Assembly: GCA_964533585.1 (NCBI GenBank)
Contig: CAZHMM010000003.1
Location: 1-64,000 of the forward strand
Direction of reading: 5' to 3'
Source of the DNA: Elioraea sp964533585
Lineage (GTDB): Bacteria > Pseudomonadota > Alphaproteobacteria > Acetobacterales > Acetobacteraceae
DNA length: 64,000 bases
Of the stretch, positions 32,281-41,496 are shown one piece after another. Both the position numbers and the translations under genes were made by a program. The notes beneath the pieces were generated by a model. The model was not told where the DNA came from, searched no databases, and saw nothing but the letters and a program-made list of their open reading frames with translations. Numbering within the stretch: position 1 is the stretch's first letter; every line of letters starts with the position of its first letter.

Positions 32281-33255
32281 TCACTCCACCTTCACGCCGG
32301 CCGTCTCGATGATGCGGCGCCACTTGCTGCGCCCATCCGCCACCACCTGGGCGAGCTCCGCCGGCGTGCCGCCCGAGGCGACCATGCCCAGGTCGCGGAA
32401 ACGGTCACGGATGCGCGGCAGGCGCAGCACCTCGTTGAAGACCGCGTTGAGGCGCTCGACGATCGACGCCGGCAGGCCGCCCGGGCCGGCGATGTAGAGC
32501 AGGGTGGTGCTCTCGTAGCCGGGCAGGGTCTCGGCGATCGCCGGGAAGTCGGGATACTCCTCGAGCCGACGCTCGGTGGAGACGCCGAGCAGGTGCAGTT
32601 GCCCCGCCCGCACGGCCGGAATCATCGCCGTGAAGCTGTCGAGCGCGACCTCGACGCGGCCTGCCGTCAGATCGAGCAACGCCTGCCCCGAGCTGCGATA
32701 CGGCACATGCGTCATCCGTGTGCCGCTCATGTTCATGAACAGCTCCATCGCCAGATGGCTCGACGAGCCTGGCCCGGTGGAGGAGAAGCTCAGCCTGTCC
32801 GGGTTCGCGCGCAGATAGGTGATGAACTCGGCAACCGAACGCGCGGGCACGGAGAGATGCACGACCAGCACGTTCGGCAGATGCGCGAGATGCACGATCG
32901 GCGTGAAGTCGCGCTCGGCGTCGTAGCGGAGGTTCGCGTAGAGGAAGGGATTCGTCATCTGCACGCCCGGCGTGCAGATCAGGATCGTGTAGCCGTCCGG
33001 CGGCTGCTGCGCGACGAAGGTGGCGCCGAGCGACCCCGCTTGGCCGGGCCGGTTTTCGATGATCAGCGGCTGGCCGAGCCGCGGCACGAGCTCCTCGGCA
33101 AGCAGACGGGCGACGATGTCGCTGCCGCCCGCGGGCGCGAACGGCACGACGAAGCGGATCGGCCGGGTCGGATAGGCGGACTGCGCCGCGGCGGGCAGCA
33201 CGGGCAATGCGGCAAGCGCGGCGGCGGCGAGCAGAGAGCGGCGATTGGCCGGCAC
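32281..33255 (-). CDS. Tripartite tricarboxylate transporter binding protein (Bug/TctC family)
   Basis: A 324-residue periplasmic solute-binding protein for a carboxylate. A signal peptide (RRSLLAAAALAALPVLPAAA) is followed by YPTRPIRFVVPFAPAGGSD and LIIENRPGQAGSLGA, family-typical. The start is GTG 33255, with GGAGGAGA 8 bases upstream. It is the first gene of the CoA-ester operon and divergent from a LysR gene. No TctA/TctB membrane genes are in the window, which is common for these proteins. Confidence 0.93.
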   Translation of the reverse strand: MPANRRSLLAAAALAALPVLPAAAQSAYPTRPIRFVVPFAPAGGSDIVARLLAEELVPRLGQPLIIENRPGQAGSLGATFVAQQPPDGYTILICTPGVQMTNPFLYANLRYDAERDFTPIVHLAHLPNVLVVHLSVPARSVAEFITYLRANPDRLSFSSTGPGSSSHLAMELFMNMSGTRMTHVPYRSSGQALLDLTAGRVEVALDSFTAMIPAVRAGQLHLLGVSTERRLEEYPDFPAIAETLPGYESTTLLYIAGPGGLPASIVERLNAVFNEVLRLPRIRDRFRDLGMVASGGTPAELAQVVADGRSKWRRIIETAGVKVE

Positions 33256-33418
33256 GACGTGATCTCCTCCCTGGCTGGTCTTGGGTTCGATCGTGGTCGG
33301 CGGCGTCGGCCGCGACAACGCGCGGCGGACGACCAGCATCCTTGCGCCATGTGAAAGGACAGACTTGCCGTGACCGCCGCCGCAGGGCCTGATCGCCTGT
33401 CGATGCAGGGGGAAACGG

Positions 33419-34357
33419 ATGGATCAGCTGCGGGCGATGCGGGTGTTCCAGGCGGTGGTCCAGCAGGGCAGCCTGTCCTCGGCCGCGCGCCAGCTCGGGC
33501 TGTCGGCACCGTCGGTCACGCGCCAGGTGCAGGCGCTGGAGGAGGATCTCGGCGCGCGGCTGTTCCACCGCACCAGCCGCCACCTCTCGCTCACCGAGGC
33601 GGGCGAGCTCTATCTGCGTCAGGTCGAGCAGGTGCTGGTCCAGCTCCAGGAGGCGCGCGAGGCGGTCGCCAATCTCCAGGCCGTGCCCCGGGGGATGCTG
33701 CGGGTGCATGCGCGCGTGCTGGTCGGCCAGATCTGGGTCGCGCCCGCCCTGCCGCGCTTCCTCGCCGCCAATCCCGAGGTGCGGGTGGACCTGCAGCTCT
33801 CGAACGCGATCATCGATCCGGTCGAGCGGCAGCTCGATCTCGACATCCGCATCGGCGCGCTCGCCGATTCGAGCCTGATCGCTCGCCGGCTCGCCACCTC
33901 CGAGCGCATCGTCTGCGCCGCGCCGGGCTATCTCGCCCGACACGCGCCGCCGCGCACACCGGCCGAACTCGGCGCGCATAACTGCCTGACCTACCGCCTG
34001 ACGCTCGGCCGCCCGGTCTGGCGCTTCCTCGACGGAGCCGGCGCGCTGACCGAGGTGCCGGTCAGCGGCAGCCTGCAGACCGACAGCGGGCCGGCACTGC
34101 TGTCGGCGACGTGCGCGGGGCTGGGTATCGCGCTGCTGCCCGACTGGTCGATCCTCGAGGAGCTGCGCACGGGGCGGCTCGTCCGGCTCTTCCCCGACCA
34201 CCGCGTCAGCCACATGGAGTTCGAGAACGGCATCTTTGCCGTCTATGCGAACGGCCGGCGGATGCCGACCAAGCTGCGCGTCTTCCTCGATTTCCTGGTC
34301 GAGCTGTTCCGCGAGGGGGTCGGCCCGCCCGACCAGCCGCCGAAGCTGCCCGGCTGA
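33419..34357 (+). CDS. LysR-family transcriptional regulator
   Basis: A 312-residue regulator with an N-terminal winged helix-turn-helix (AMRVFQAVVQQGSLSSAARQ, then VTRQVQALEEDLGARLFHRT) and a periplasmic-binding-protein-like effector domain. It is divergent from the TctC-type gene across 163 bp, the usual arrangement for a LysR protein controlling its neighbour operon. The effector is probably the carboxylate or a CoA-pathway intermediate. Confidence 0.95.
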   Translation: MDQLRAMRVFQAVVQQGSLSSAARQLGLSAPSVTRQVQALEEDLGARLFHRTSRHLSLTEAGELYLRQVEQVLVQLQEAREAVANLQAVPRGMLRVHARVLVGQIWVAPALPRFLAANPEVRVDLQLSNAIIDPVERQLDLDIRIGALADSSLIARRLATSERIVCAAPGYLARHAPPRTPAELGAHNCLTYRLTLGRPVWRFLDGAGALTEVPVSGSLQTDSGPALLSATCAGLGIALLPDWSILEELRTGRLVRLFPDHRVSHMEFENGIFAVYANGRRMPTKLRVFLDFLVELFREGVGPPDQPPKLPG

Positions 34358-34477
34358 AGATTTCATTCTCCGCAACGATGCCGTGCCGGCGCGATGCGTT
34401 CCCCGCCGCGCGGCGGCTGCCCAACGTCACCTCCAGACATCCGGCCTTGACGGACCGGATCGGGGGAGGAACCAGGA

Positions 34478-35455
34478 ATGGCACGGCTCGGTCGGAGACA
34501 GACATTCCGCGCGGCAGGAGCGGCAGCGTTGCTGGCCGCGCCGGCGCTTGCGCAGCCGCGTTGGCCGGACCGGCCCGTGCGCATCGTCGTGCCCTACCCG
34601 CCCGGCGGCTCGACGGACCCGGTCGCCCGCGTATTGGCAGCCGATCTCCAGACCCGGCTTGGACAGCCCGTGATCGTCGAGAACCGTGCTGGTGCCGCCG
34701 GCTCGATCGGCACGGAAGCGGTCGTGCGCGCGGCTGCTGACGGCACCGCCTTCCTGTTCCACACCTCGGTGCTGGCCACCGAGCCGAGCTTCAAGCCGAG
34801 CCTGCCCTACAACGTGCTGGATGATCTCACGCCGGTCAGCCTGGCGGTGACCGGACCCTATCTGCTGGTGGTGAACCCGTCGCTACCGGCACGCGACGTC
34901 GGCGAACTGATCGCCTATGCGCGCGCCAATCCGGGCCGTCTCAACTTCGGCTCGGCCGGTGTGGGCTCCTCGGGCCATCTCATCGGCGAGCTCTTTGCCC
35001 TGCGCGCCGGCATCCAGGTGGTGCACGTGCCGTATCGCGGCGGCGGGCCGTCGCTGACGGGGCTGATGCAGAACGAGATCAAGTTTGTCTTCGACACGAT
35101 CCCCGGCTCGCGCGGACTGGTCGAGGAGGGGCGGCTGCGCGCGCTTGCGGTCACGAGCCCTGCCCGCGCGCCGCTGCTCGCGAGCGTGCCGACGATCGGC
35201 GAGAGCGGCCTGCCGGACTTCGCCAATGAGTTCTGGCTCGGCCTGTTCGCACCCGCCCGGCTGCCCGCGGAGATCCAGAGCCGCATGGCCGAGGCGGTGC
35301 GCGCGGCCCTCGCCGAGCCGGCGGTGCGCGAGCGCCTGCTCGCGCTCGGCCTCGTGCCGCAGGGCCTCGGCCCCGAGGCGTTCGACGCCGTGCTGCGCCG
35401 CGACATCGCGCAATGGCGCGAGGTGATCACGCGCGCCAACATCCGCGCCGAATAG
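34478..35455 (+). CDS. Bug/TctC-family binding protein, second copy
   Basis: 325 residues, with signal peptide FRAAGAAALLAAPALAQ and family segments WPDRPVRIVVPYPPGGSTDP and VIVENRAGAAGSIG. GGAGG lies upstream of ATG 34478. It is followed after 22 bases by a metallo-hydrolase gene with a signal peptide, so the pair may act on and bind a periplasmic substrate. It differs clearly from the copy at 32281, so this is not a recent duplication. Confidence 0.93.
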   Translation: MARLGRRQTFRAAGAAALLAAPALAQPRWPDRPVRIVVPYPPGGSTDPVARVLAADLQTRLGQPVIVENRAGAAGSIGTEAVVRAAADGTAFLFHTSVLATEPSFKPSLPYNVLDDLTPVSLAVTGPYLLVVNPSLPARDVGELIAYARANPGRLNFGSAGVGSSGHLIGELFALRAGIQVVHVPYRGGGPSLTGLMQNEIKFVFDTIPGSRGLVEEGRLRALAVTSPARAPLLASVPTIGESGLPDFANEFWLGLFAPARLPAEIQSRMAEAVRAALAEPAVRERLLALGLVPQGLGPEAFDAVLRRDIAQWREVITRANIRAE

Positions 35456-35477
35456 GCCGGCAGAGGAGGATACCGGA

Positions 35478-36467
35478 ATGCGCAACGATCAGGCCTGGTC
35501 AGCGCCGCGCCGGCGCGAGCTCCTGCTCGGCACGGCGGCGCTCGCGGCAACGGCCGCAGTTCCCGCCGGTGCCCAGGTGGCGCCCGCGAGCCGGCAGGCG
35601 CCGGGCTTCTATCGCCATCGGGTCGGCGAGATCGAGGTGACGGCGCTGCTCGACGGCACCATCGCCTTCCCCGACGCGGCGCTGCCGAACCTGTTCGCGC
35701 GCTACGATGCCGAGACGGCGAACCGCCTCCGCGCCGACGCCTTCGTCGCCCCTGGCGGCGTGCCGCTCGCCGTCAACGCCTTCCTGGTCACGATCGGAAC
35801 GAGGCGCATCCTGATCGATGCGGGCGCGGCCTCCGCCCTCGGGCCGAATCTGGGCCAGATTCCGGCCAATCTGGCGGCCGCCGGCCTCGCAGCCGACGAT
35901 ATCGAGACGATCGTGCTGACGCACATGCACCGCGACCATGCGGTGGGGCTGATGCAGGCGGACGGCAGCGCGGCCTTCCCGCGCGCCGAGCTCCTGGTGG
36001 CCGAGGCGGAGGCCGCCTATTGGTCGGATCCGGGCGAGGAAACCCGCGCCCCTCCGCCGCTGCGGCCGTTCTTCGCGCCGGCGCGGGCCGTGCTGGCGGC
36101 CTACGGGTCGCGCGTGCGGCGGATCGGCACCGAGACCGAGGTCGCACCCGGCCTGCGCACGCTGGCGATCCCCGGCCACACACCCGGCCATCTCGGCGTG
36201 CAGATCGCCTCGGGCGATGCGCAGCTGCTGATGTGGGCGGACGTGGTGCACGCCCAGGCACTCCAATTCGCCCGGCCGGACTGGTCGATCTCGTTCGACT
36301 CCGATCCGGATCTGACGGCGCAGTCGCGCCGGCGCCTGTTCGACATGGCGGCGACCGACCGCATCGCGGTGGCGGGCTCGCACCTTGCCTTCCCGGGCAT
36401 CGGCTACGTCGCCCGCCGCGGCGAGGGCTACGCCTTCGTGCCGACCATGTGGCGCTCGCCGCCGTAG
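35478..36467 (+). CDS. Exported metallo-beta-lactamase-fold hydrolase
   Basis: A 329-residue MBL-fold protein. The N-terminus (RRRELLLGTAALAATAAVPA) looks like a Tat-type signal. The zinc-binding motif is HMHRDH, a variant of HxHxDH, followed by IPGHTPGHLGVQ and ADVVHAQ. Lactonase, esterase or thioesterase-like activity is possible. An AGGAGG site precedes ATG 35478. It forms a pair with the TctC-type gene upstream; 160 bp then separate it from the next operon. Confidence 0.9.
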   Translation: MRNDQAWSAPRRRELLLGTAALAATAAVPAGAQVAPASRQAPGFYRHRVGEIEVTALLDGTIAFPDAALPNLFARYDAETANRLRADAFVAPGGVPLAVNAFLVTIGTRRILIDAGAASALGPNLGQIPANLAAAGLAADDIETIVLTHMHRDHAVGLMQADGSAAFPRAELLVAEAEAAYWSDPGEETRAPPPLRPFFAPARAVLAAYGSRVRRIGTETEVAPGLRTLAIPGHTPGHLGVQIASGDAQLLMWADVVHAQALQFARPDWSISFDSDPDLTAQSRRRLFDMAATDRIAVAGSHLAFPGIGYVARRGEGYAFVPTMWRSPP

Positions 36468-36627
36468 CGGCGGCACCGACCACCTCCGGACGACGCGCCC
36501 CGCCCGCCGACTCGCTTCGCCCTCGCCCTGCGGCGCGTTCATTCGCCCGGTGGGGCGGAGCTTGAGTCCGCGCTTGACGAGCATAGGATATATCCGCTGC
36601 ACTGAGCGCACGAGGACGGGGAGCCAC

Positions 36628-37719
36628 GTGCGAGACACGAGCGGCACGACGACACGGATCGGCGAAGTCGCGGTCGAGGCGCTGCACAAGACCTTCGGCC
36701 CGGTGGTCGCCGTCGATGGCGTCAGCCTCGCCGCCGAGCCGGCCGAGTTCCTCGCCCTGCTCGGGCCTTCCGGCTCCGGCAAGACGACGATCCTGATGAC
36801 ACTTGCCGGCTTCGAGCACCCGACCTCGGGGCGCGTGCTGCTCAACGGCGAGGACGCGACCTGGTCGCCCGCGCATCGCCGCAACATCGGCATGGTGTTC
36901 CAGCGCACCACGCTGTTCCCGCACATGAGCGTACGCGACAACGTCGCGTTTCCGCTGAAGATGCGCGGCGTCCCGACGCGTGAGCGGCGCGCGCGCGCGG
37001 ACGAGGCGCTCGCCACCGTCCGCCTCGCCGGCTACGGCGACCGCCTGCCAAGCCAGCTCTCGGGCGGGCAGCAGCAGCGCGTCGCACTCGCCCGCGCGAT
37101 CGTCTATCGCCCGCCGATCCTGCTGATGGATGAGCCGCTCTCCGCCCTCGACAAGGCGCTGCGCGAGGAGATGCAGCTCGAGATCAAGCGGCTGCAGCGC
37201 GCCCTCGGCATTACCGTCGTGTTCGTCACCCACGACCAGACCGAGGCGCTCACCATGGCGGACCGCATCGCCGTGCTCGACCACGGCAGGCTGATGCAGG
37301 TCGGCACGCCGCAGATGCTCTACGAGGCCCCCGAGAATCCGTTCGTCGCCGGCTTCATCGGCGAGACCGCGTTTCTCGATGGCCGGGCCGAACGCTCCGC
37401 CGCGGCCGGGGCTGCGGCGACGCTGCGGGCCGCGGATGGCTCGCCGCTCCATGGCATTGCCGTCTCGCCACTCATGGCCGGCGAGGCCGGGCAGATCGCG
37501 GTCCGCCCCGAACGGATCCGCCGCGCGGCCGATGGGCTCGCCGCCGAGGTGATCGAGACCGTCTATGTCGGCGCCGAGACGGCGTGCCTGCTGCGCACCG
37601 GCTTCGGCGCGCAGCTGCGCATGCGCGTTGCTGCCGGGATGCCAGTGCCGAGCCTGGGCGAGCGCCTGCACGTCGCCTGGGACGCGGCGCACGGGCGCAT
37701 CTTCCGGCACGCTCCATGA
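36628..37719 (+). CDS. ABC transporter ATPase, polyamine (PotA) type
   Basis: 363 residues. Walker A GPSGSGKTT, Q-loop FQRTTLFPHM, signature LSGGQQQRVALARAI, Walker B LLMDEPLSALD, H-loop FVTHDQTEALTMAD, and a C-terminal TOBE domain as in spermidine/putrescine importers. The GTG 36628 start has GGGGAG about 6 bases before it; a longer frame upstream is not coding-like. It is the first gene of a nine-gene operon ending at 47136 in which nearly all genes overlap by 1-4 bases. The linked amidohydrolase suggests the cargo is an amine or amide. Confidence 0.95.
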   Translation: MRDTSGTTTRIGEVAVEALHKTFGPVVAVDGVSLAAEPAEFLALLGPSGSGKTTILMTLAGFEHPTSGRVLLNGEDATWSPAHRRNIGMVFQRTTLFPHMSVRDNVAFPLKMRGVPTRERRARADEALATVRLAGYGDRLPSQLSGGQQQRVALARAIVYRPPILLMDEPLSALDKALREEMQLEIKRLQRALGITVVFVTHDQTEALTMADRIAVLDHGRLMQVGTPQMLYEAPENPFVAGFIGETAFLDGRAERSAAAGAAATLRAADGSPLHGIAVSPLMAGEAGQIAVRPERIRRAADGLAAEVIETVYVGAETACLLRTGFGAQLRMRVAAGMPVPSLGERLHVAWDAAHGRIFRHAP

Positions 37720-38585
37720 CCCGGCCGCCGCCCGCCTTCTTCCGTGGCGCGCGGGAGATGAGCCCCGCGCTCAGCCTGGCTCTGCTGCTCCCGTTCCTCG
37801 CGGTGCTGTTCATCGCCTTCCTGCTGCCGGTCGGCGTACTGCTGCACGAGAGCCTGTTCGTCCCCGCCGCGACGTTCGAGCACTACGCGCGGGTGTTCGA
37901 CGAGCCTGTCTATCTCCGCGTGCTTTGGCGTACGGTCCGGATCGCCGCACTCGTCACGGTCATTTGCCTTGTCCTCGGCTATCCGCTGGCGATCGCGATG
38001 GCGCGTGCGCGCGGCGTGACGCTGCTGCTGCTCGCCGCCTGCGTGATGCTGCCACTCTGGACCAGCGTGCTCGTGCGCACCTATGCCTGGACGGTGCTCA
38101 TGCGGCGCAACGGTCTGATCAACGACCTGCTGTTGGCGCTCGGCCTCGCGGATGCACCCGTGCGCTTGCTCTATACCGAGGGCGCAGTCGTGGTGGCGAT
38201 GGCGCATGTGCTGCTGCCCTTCATGGTGCTGCCGCTCTGGACCGCGCTGCGCGCAATCCCGCCCGACTACGCTCGCGCGGCTGCCATCCTCGGCGCACGA
38301 CCATGGCGAAGCTTCATCGAAGTGACCCTGCCGCTCAGCCTGCCCGGCGTCGCGAGCGGATCGATCATGGTATTCCTTCTGGCACTCGGCTTCTTCGTCA
38401 CCCCCGCGCTGGTCGGCGGGCCGCAGCAGATGATGATCGCCACGCTGATCAGCCAGCAGGTGCGCGAGTTGCTGAACTGGCCCTTCGCCGGCGCGCTGGT
38501 GGGCTGCCTCCTGCTGCTCACCCTGGTGCTGGTCGCGCTGTTCAACCGGGCCGTGCGGCTCGACCGGTTCGTGGCCTCGTCATGA
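37716..38585 (+). CDS. ABC transporter permease, PotB type
   Basis: A 289-residue permease with six membrane segments, a polyamine-type N-terminal loop (LHESLFVPAATFEHYARVF) and the EAA loop (YARAAAILGARPWRSFIEVT). ATG 37716 overlaps the ATPase stop (ATGA). Pairs with the following permease. Confidence 0.94.
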   Translation: MTRPPPAFFRGAREMSPALSLALLLPFLAVLFIAFLLPVGVLLHESLFVPAATFEHYARVFDEPVYLRVLWRTVRIAALVTVICLVLGYPLAIAMARARGVTLLLLAACVMLPLWTSVLVRTYAWTVLMRRNGLINDLLLALGLADAPVRLLYTEGAVVVAMAHVLLPFMVLPLWTALRAIPPDYARAAAILGARPWRSFIEVTLPLSLPGVASGSIMVFLLALGFFVTPALVGGPQQMMIATLISQQVRELLNWPFAGALVGCLLLLTLVLVALFNRAVRLDRFVASS

Positions 38586-39370
38586 CCAGCCGCGGCGTCG
38601 TCGATGTCTATGCGTGGCTCGTCTGCGTCTTTCTGATGGTGCCGACCATCATCATCATCCCGATGTCGGTCGGCCCCGACCGCTTCCTCCAGTTCCCCCC
38701 GCGCGGATTCTCACTCGAATGGTACGGCGCCTACTTCGCCGATCGCGACTGGATCGCGGCGACGCTGTTCAGCCTGAAGGCGGGCGTGATCGCGGCGGTG
38801 CTTGCCACCGGGATCGGCACCATGGTCGCGCTCAGCCTGGTGCGCGGACGCCCCCCCGGCCGGCGCGCCATCGAGACGCTGGTCGTCGGGCCGATCGTCG
38901 TGCCGCACATTGCGCTCGCGGTCGCGCTGTTCCTGGTGTTCGACCGGCTCGGGCTGACCGGCACGCTGATCGGCTTCGCCGCCGCCCACACCGTGCTGGC
39001 GCTGCCCTTCGCGGTGTTCTCCGTGCTCGCCGCACTGCGCCGCTTCGACCCGGCGCTGGAGATGGCGGCCCTCTCCTGCGGGGCGAGCCGCTGGCGCGCC
39101 TTCCTCCATGTCACACTGCCGCAGATCCTGCCCGGCATCGCGAGCGCGGCGCTGTTCGCCTTCATCATCTCCTTCGACGAGGCCGTGGTGTCGTTCTTCA
39201 TCTCCGACATCGACGGCAAGACCCTGCCGCGCAAGATGTTCGAAGACATCGATTATGATCTCTCGCCGGTCCTGGCAGCCGTTGCGACCCTGCTGACGGC
39301 ACTCTCTGTGGTGGTGTTGCTCGCCGCGCACTGGATCGGCCGCCGCGGCGCGGCACGGGGCGGGGCATGA
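38582..39370 (+). CDS. ABC transporter permease, PotC type
   Basis: A 262-residue permease with six membrane segments. FPPRGFSLEWYGAYFADRDW is typical of PotC-like proteins, and EMAALSCGASRWRAFLHVTL is the EAA loop. ATG 38582 overlaps the preceding stop by four bases; much longer upstream reading frames are spurious. Confidence 0.94.
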   Translation: MTSRGVVDVYAWLVCVFLMVPTIIIIPMSVGPDRFLQFPPRGFSLEWYGAYFADRDWIAATLFSLKAGVIAAVLATGIGTMVALSLVRGRPPGRRAIETLVVGPIVVPHIALAVALFLVFDRLGLTGTLIGFAAAHTVLALPFAVFSVLAALRRFDPALEMAALSCGASRWRAFLHVTLPQILPGIASAALFAFIISFDEAVVSFFISDIDGKTLPRKMFEDIDYDLSPVLAAVATLLTALSVVVLLAAHWIGRRGAARGGA

Positions 39371-40116
39371 GCGGGCCCGCCCTTCGCCCGGTGGCGCGCG
39401 ACAGCCTGAGCGGACGGGTATACGCGGAGCTCCGCACGGCGCTGTTGCACGGCAGGCTCAAGCCAGGCCAGAGGCTGAAGCTGCACGAGCTTGCCGCTGC
39501 GATGGATGTCAGCGAGACCCCCGTCCGCGAGGCCGTGTTCCAGCTGATCCGCGAAGGCGGACTGGAGATGCGTACCGGCTCCGCGATCCGCGTCGTGCGC
39601 CTCTCGCTCGCTGATTATCTTGAGCTGCGCCGCATCCGTCTGCTGCTGGAAGGTCTCGCTGCCGAAGAGGCCGCGGCGCGCACCGACAGGGCAGTGCTGG
39701 ATGCACTCACCGCCGAGCACGCGATCCTGGTGCGCGCCGAAGATGCCGCCGACTGGACCGAGGCGATCGCCGCCAATTTCCGCTTCCATCATCTGATCTG
39801 GCGCGCCGCGTCGATGCCCAATCTGCTCGGCATCCTCGAGGGGATCTGGCTGCGCAACGGCCCGCTGCTGAATCTCCTCTATCCGAACGCCCGGCCACGC
39901 TATCCGGGACGGCATCGCCACAAGGACATCATCGCCGCGCTGCGCACAGCCGACCCGGCAGCTGCGCGCAAGGCAGTCCGCGCCGACCTCGTCGAGGGCG
40001 GATCGGCCCTGCTGAGGCTCCTGGAAGAGATCGAGGCGGGCCGCGTCGTCCCGCTCGATCCGGAGGCAACAGACGACGCACCGAGACCGCGTCGCAAGAG
40101 GAGACCACAGCCATGA
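39367..40116 (+). CDS. GntR-family regulator, FCD (FadR) subfamily
   Basis: 249 residues. The N-terminal winged helix contains KPGQRLKLHELAAAMDVSET then PVREAVFQLIREG; the C-terminal helical FCD domain has the metal/ligand-binding pattern (RFHHLIWRAA, PGRHRHKDIIAAL). It lies inside the operon, overlapping both neighbours by four bases, so it is co-expressed with the transporter and probably autoregulates the operon in response to the substrate or an acid product. Confidence 0.94.
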   Translation: MSGPALRPVARDSLSGRVYAELRTALLHGRLKPGQRLKLHELAAAMDVSETPVREAVFQLIREGGLEMRTGSAIRVVRLSLADYLELRRIRLLLEGLAAEEAAARTDRAVLDALTAEHAILVRAEDAADWTEAIAANFRFHHLIWRAASMPNLLGILEGIWLRNGPLLNLLYPNARPRYPGRHRHKDIIAALRTADPAAARKAVRADLVEGGSALLRLLEEIEAGRVVPLDPEATDDAPRPRRKRRPQP

Positions 40117-41153
40117 AGCGTCGTACCTTCGCTGCCTCAGCGCTCGCCGCTGTCGCTGCCCGTCCTGCCCTCGCCCAGCGTGGCGAAGTGATCATCGCCA
40201 CCACGGCCGGGTTGATGGAGCGCAGCCTGCAGGAACACTTCTACCGCCGCTTCGAGCGCGATACCGGCATCCGTGTCCGCTCCGTGCCAATCGAGCTGCC
40301 CGATCAGTGGGCCCGCGCGGTGGCCGGCGCACGCACCGGCAACGTGGCCTTCGACATCGTCACCGCCACGCCACCCGACCTGATCCAGCACCGCGATATC
40401 CTCCAGCCGCTCGATTGTGACGGCATGGCAGGCGTCCGTGAGAACGCGCTGCCTGGCGCGTGCTATTCGCACGGGCTGATGCGCACCGGCGGGGCAATGA
40501 CGCTCGTCTGGAGCAAGCGCGCCTTCGGCGAGCGCGCGATGGAAGGCTGGGCCGACTTCTTCGATGTGCAGAAGTTCCCCGGCCCGCGCGCGCTGCCCGA
40601 GACCGGCGATCGCGAGTGGTGGGTGCCGGTCGCTGCCCTGCTCGCCGACGGTGTGGCGCGCGAGGCACTGTTCCCGCTCGATCTCGACCGGGCCTATCGC
40701 AAGCTGACGGCGCTGAAGCCCCAGGTCGCCGCCTGGTGGCGGTCGGGCGATCAGATCATGCAGCTGATGCGCAGCGGCGAGGCCGTCGCCACCATGTCCT
40801 ATTCGAGCCGCTCCGTGCCGCTGGCGAAGAGCGGCGAGTTCGACTTCACCTGGAACCAGGCCATCCGCGACGTCGGCAACTGGGCGGTGCTGCGCAACGG
40901 CCCGAACACCGCGAACGCGATCCGCTTCCTCGACTTCTTCGTCCAGAACCCCGAGGAGCATGTCGTGTTCAGCGGCAAGGTGAGCTTCGACTCCAACAAC
41001 CGCAACGCGGCCGCGCTCGTGCCAGCGGAGGAGCGTCGCTTCCGACCCTCGCTGCCCGACAACTGGTCGCGCATGGTGATCGCCGACTACGAGTGGATCG
41101 CCGCCAATCGCGAGCGGATGCGCGAACGCTGGCTGAGCTGGCTGACCGCCTGA
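40113..41153 (+). CDS. ABC transporter substrate-binding protein, polyamine/iron-type fold
   Basis: A 346-residue periplasmic binding protein with a short signal peptide (RRTFAASALAAVAARPALAQ). Mature parts include GEVIIATTAGLMERSL, DIVTATPPDLIQH and MSYSSRSVPLAK, as in family 1/PotD-like proteins. It completes the importer encoded by the three transporter genes upstream and is separated from them only by the regulator. Confidence 0.92.
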   Translation: MKRRTFAASALAAVAARPALAQRGEVIIATTAGLMERSLQEHFYRRFERDTGIRVRSVPIELPDQWARAVAGARTGNVAFDIVTATPPDLIQHRDILQPLDCDGMAGVRENALPGACYSHGLMRTGGAMTLVWSKRAFGERAMEGWADFFDVQKFPGPRALPETGDREWWVPVAALLADGVAREALFPLDLDRAYRKLTALKPQVAAWWRSGDQIMQLMRSGEAVATMSYSSRSVPLAKSGEFDFTWNQAIRDVGNWAVLRNGPNTANAIRFLDFFVQNPEEHVVFSGKVSFDSNNRNAAALVPAEERRFRPSLPDNWSRMVIADYEWIAANRERMRERWLSWLTA

Positions 41154-41157
41154 GGCC

Positions 41158-41496
41158 ATGCTCGTCAACGACCCCACGACAGCGCATTACGAGATCGATC
41201 CCGCACGGATCGATCTCGTGCGCGAGTTCCGCGCGGCACCGAAGGGTCCGCATAGCGACGAACTCCAGCGCGTGCTGCACCGCATGCGCTGGAGCGCGCC
41301 GGGCGGACGCTATGTGCTGGTGGCACTCGAGCCGGGCCGGCGCTGGATGCTCGCGCGCATTCCCGCCGCGCGCGGCGCGCCGATCGAAACCTTCCCGAAC
41401 CAGGTCTTCACCGACCTCGCGCACGCCGAATGGCATGTCTTCCGCGTCCGCTGGCGCGAACTGACGGGCCAGGACCTGCCGGACGATCTGGACTGA
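41158..41496 (+). CDS. Dimethylformamidase small (alpha) subunit-like protein
   Basis: A 112-residue protein lying directly before the large-subunit gene, with stop and start sharing one base (TGATG at 41496). In known N,N-dimethylformamidases a small subunit of about 130 residues is encoded just upstream of the large one and wraps around it. Size, position and segments such as RMRWSAPGGRYVLVALEPGR and HVFRVRWRELTGQ fit. The call depends mostly on the neighbour. Confidence 0.75.
   Translation: MLVNDPTTAHYEIDPARIDLVREFRAAPKGPHSDELQRVLHRMRWSAPGGRYVLVALEPGRRWMLARIPAARGAPIETFPNQVFTDLAHAEWHVFRVRWRELTGQDLPDDLD

Noticed and set aside
37565..38581. Extension of the PotC-type permease upstream into the PotB gene
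   Set aside because: ATGA coupling at 38582 and the normal permease length fix the start; the upstream part is out-of-frame PotB sequence.
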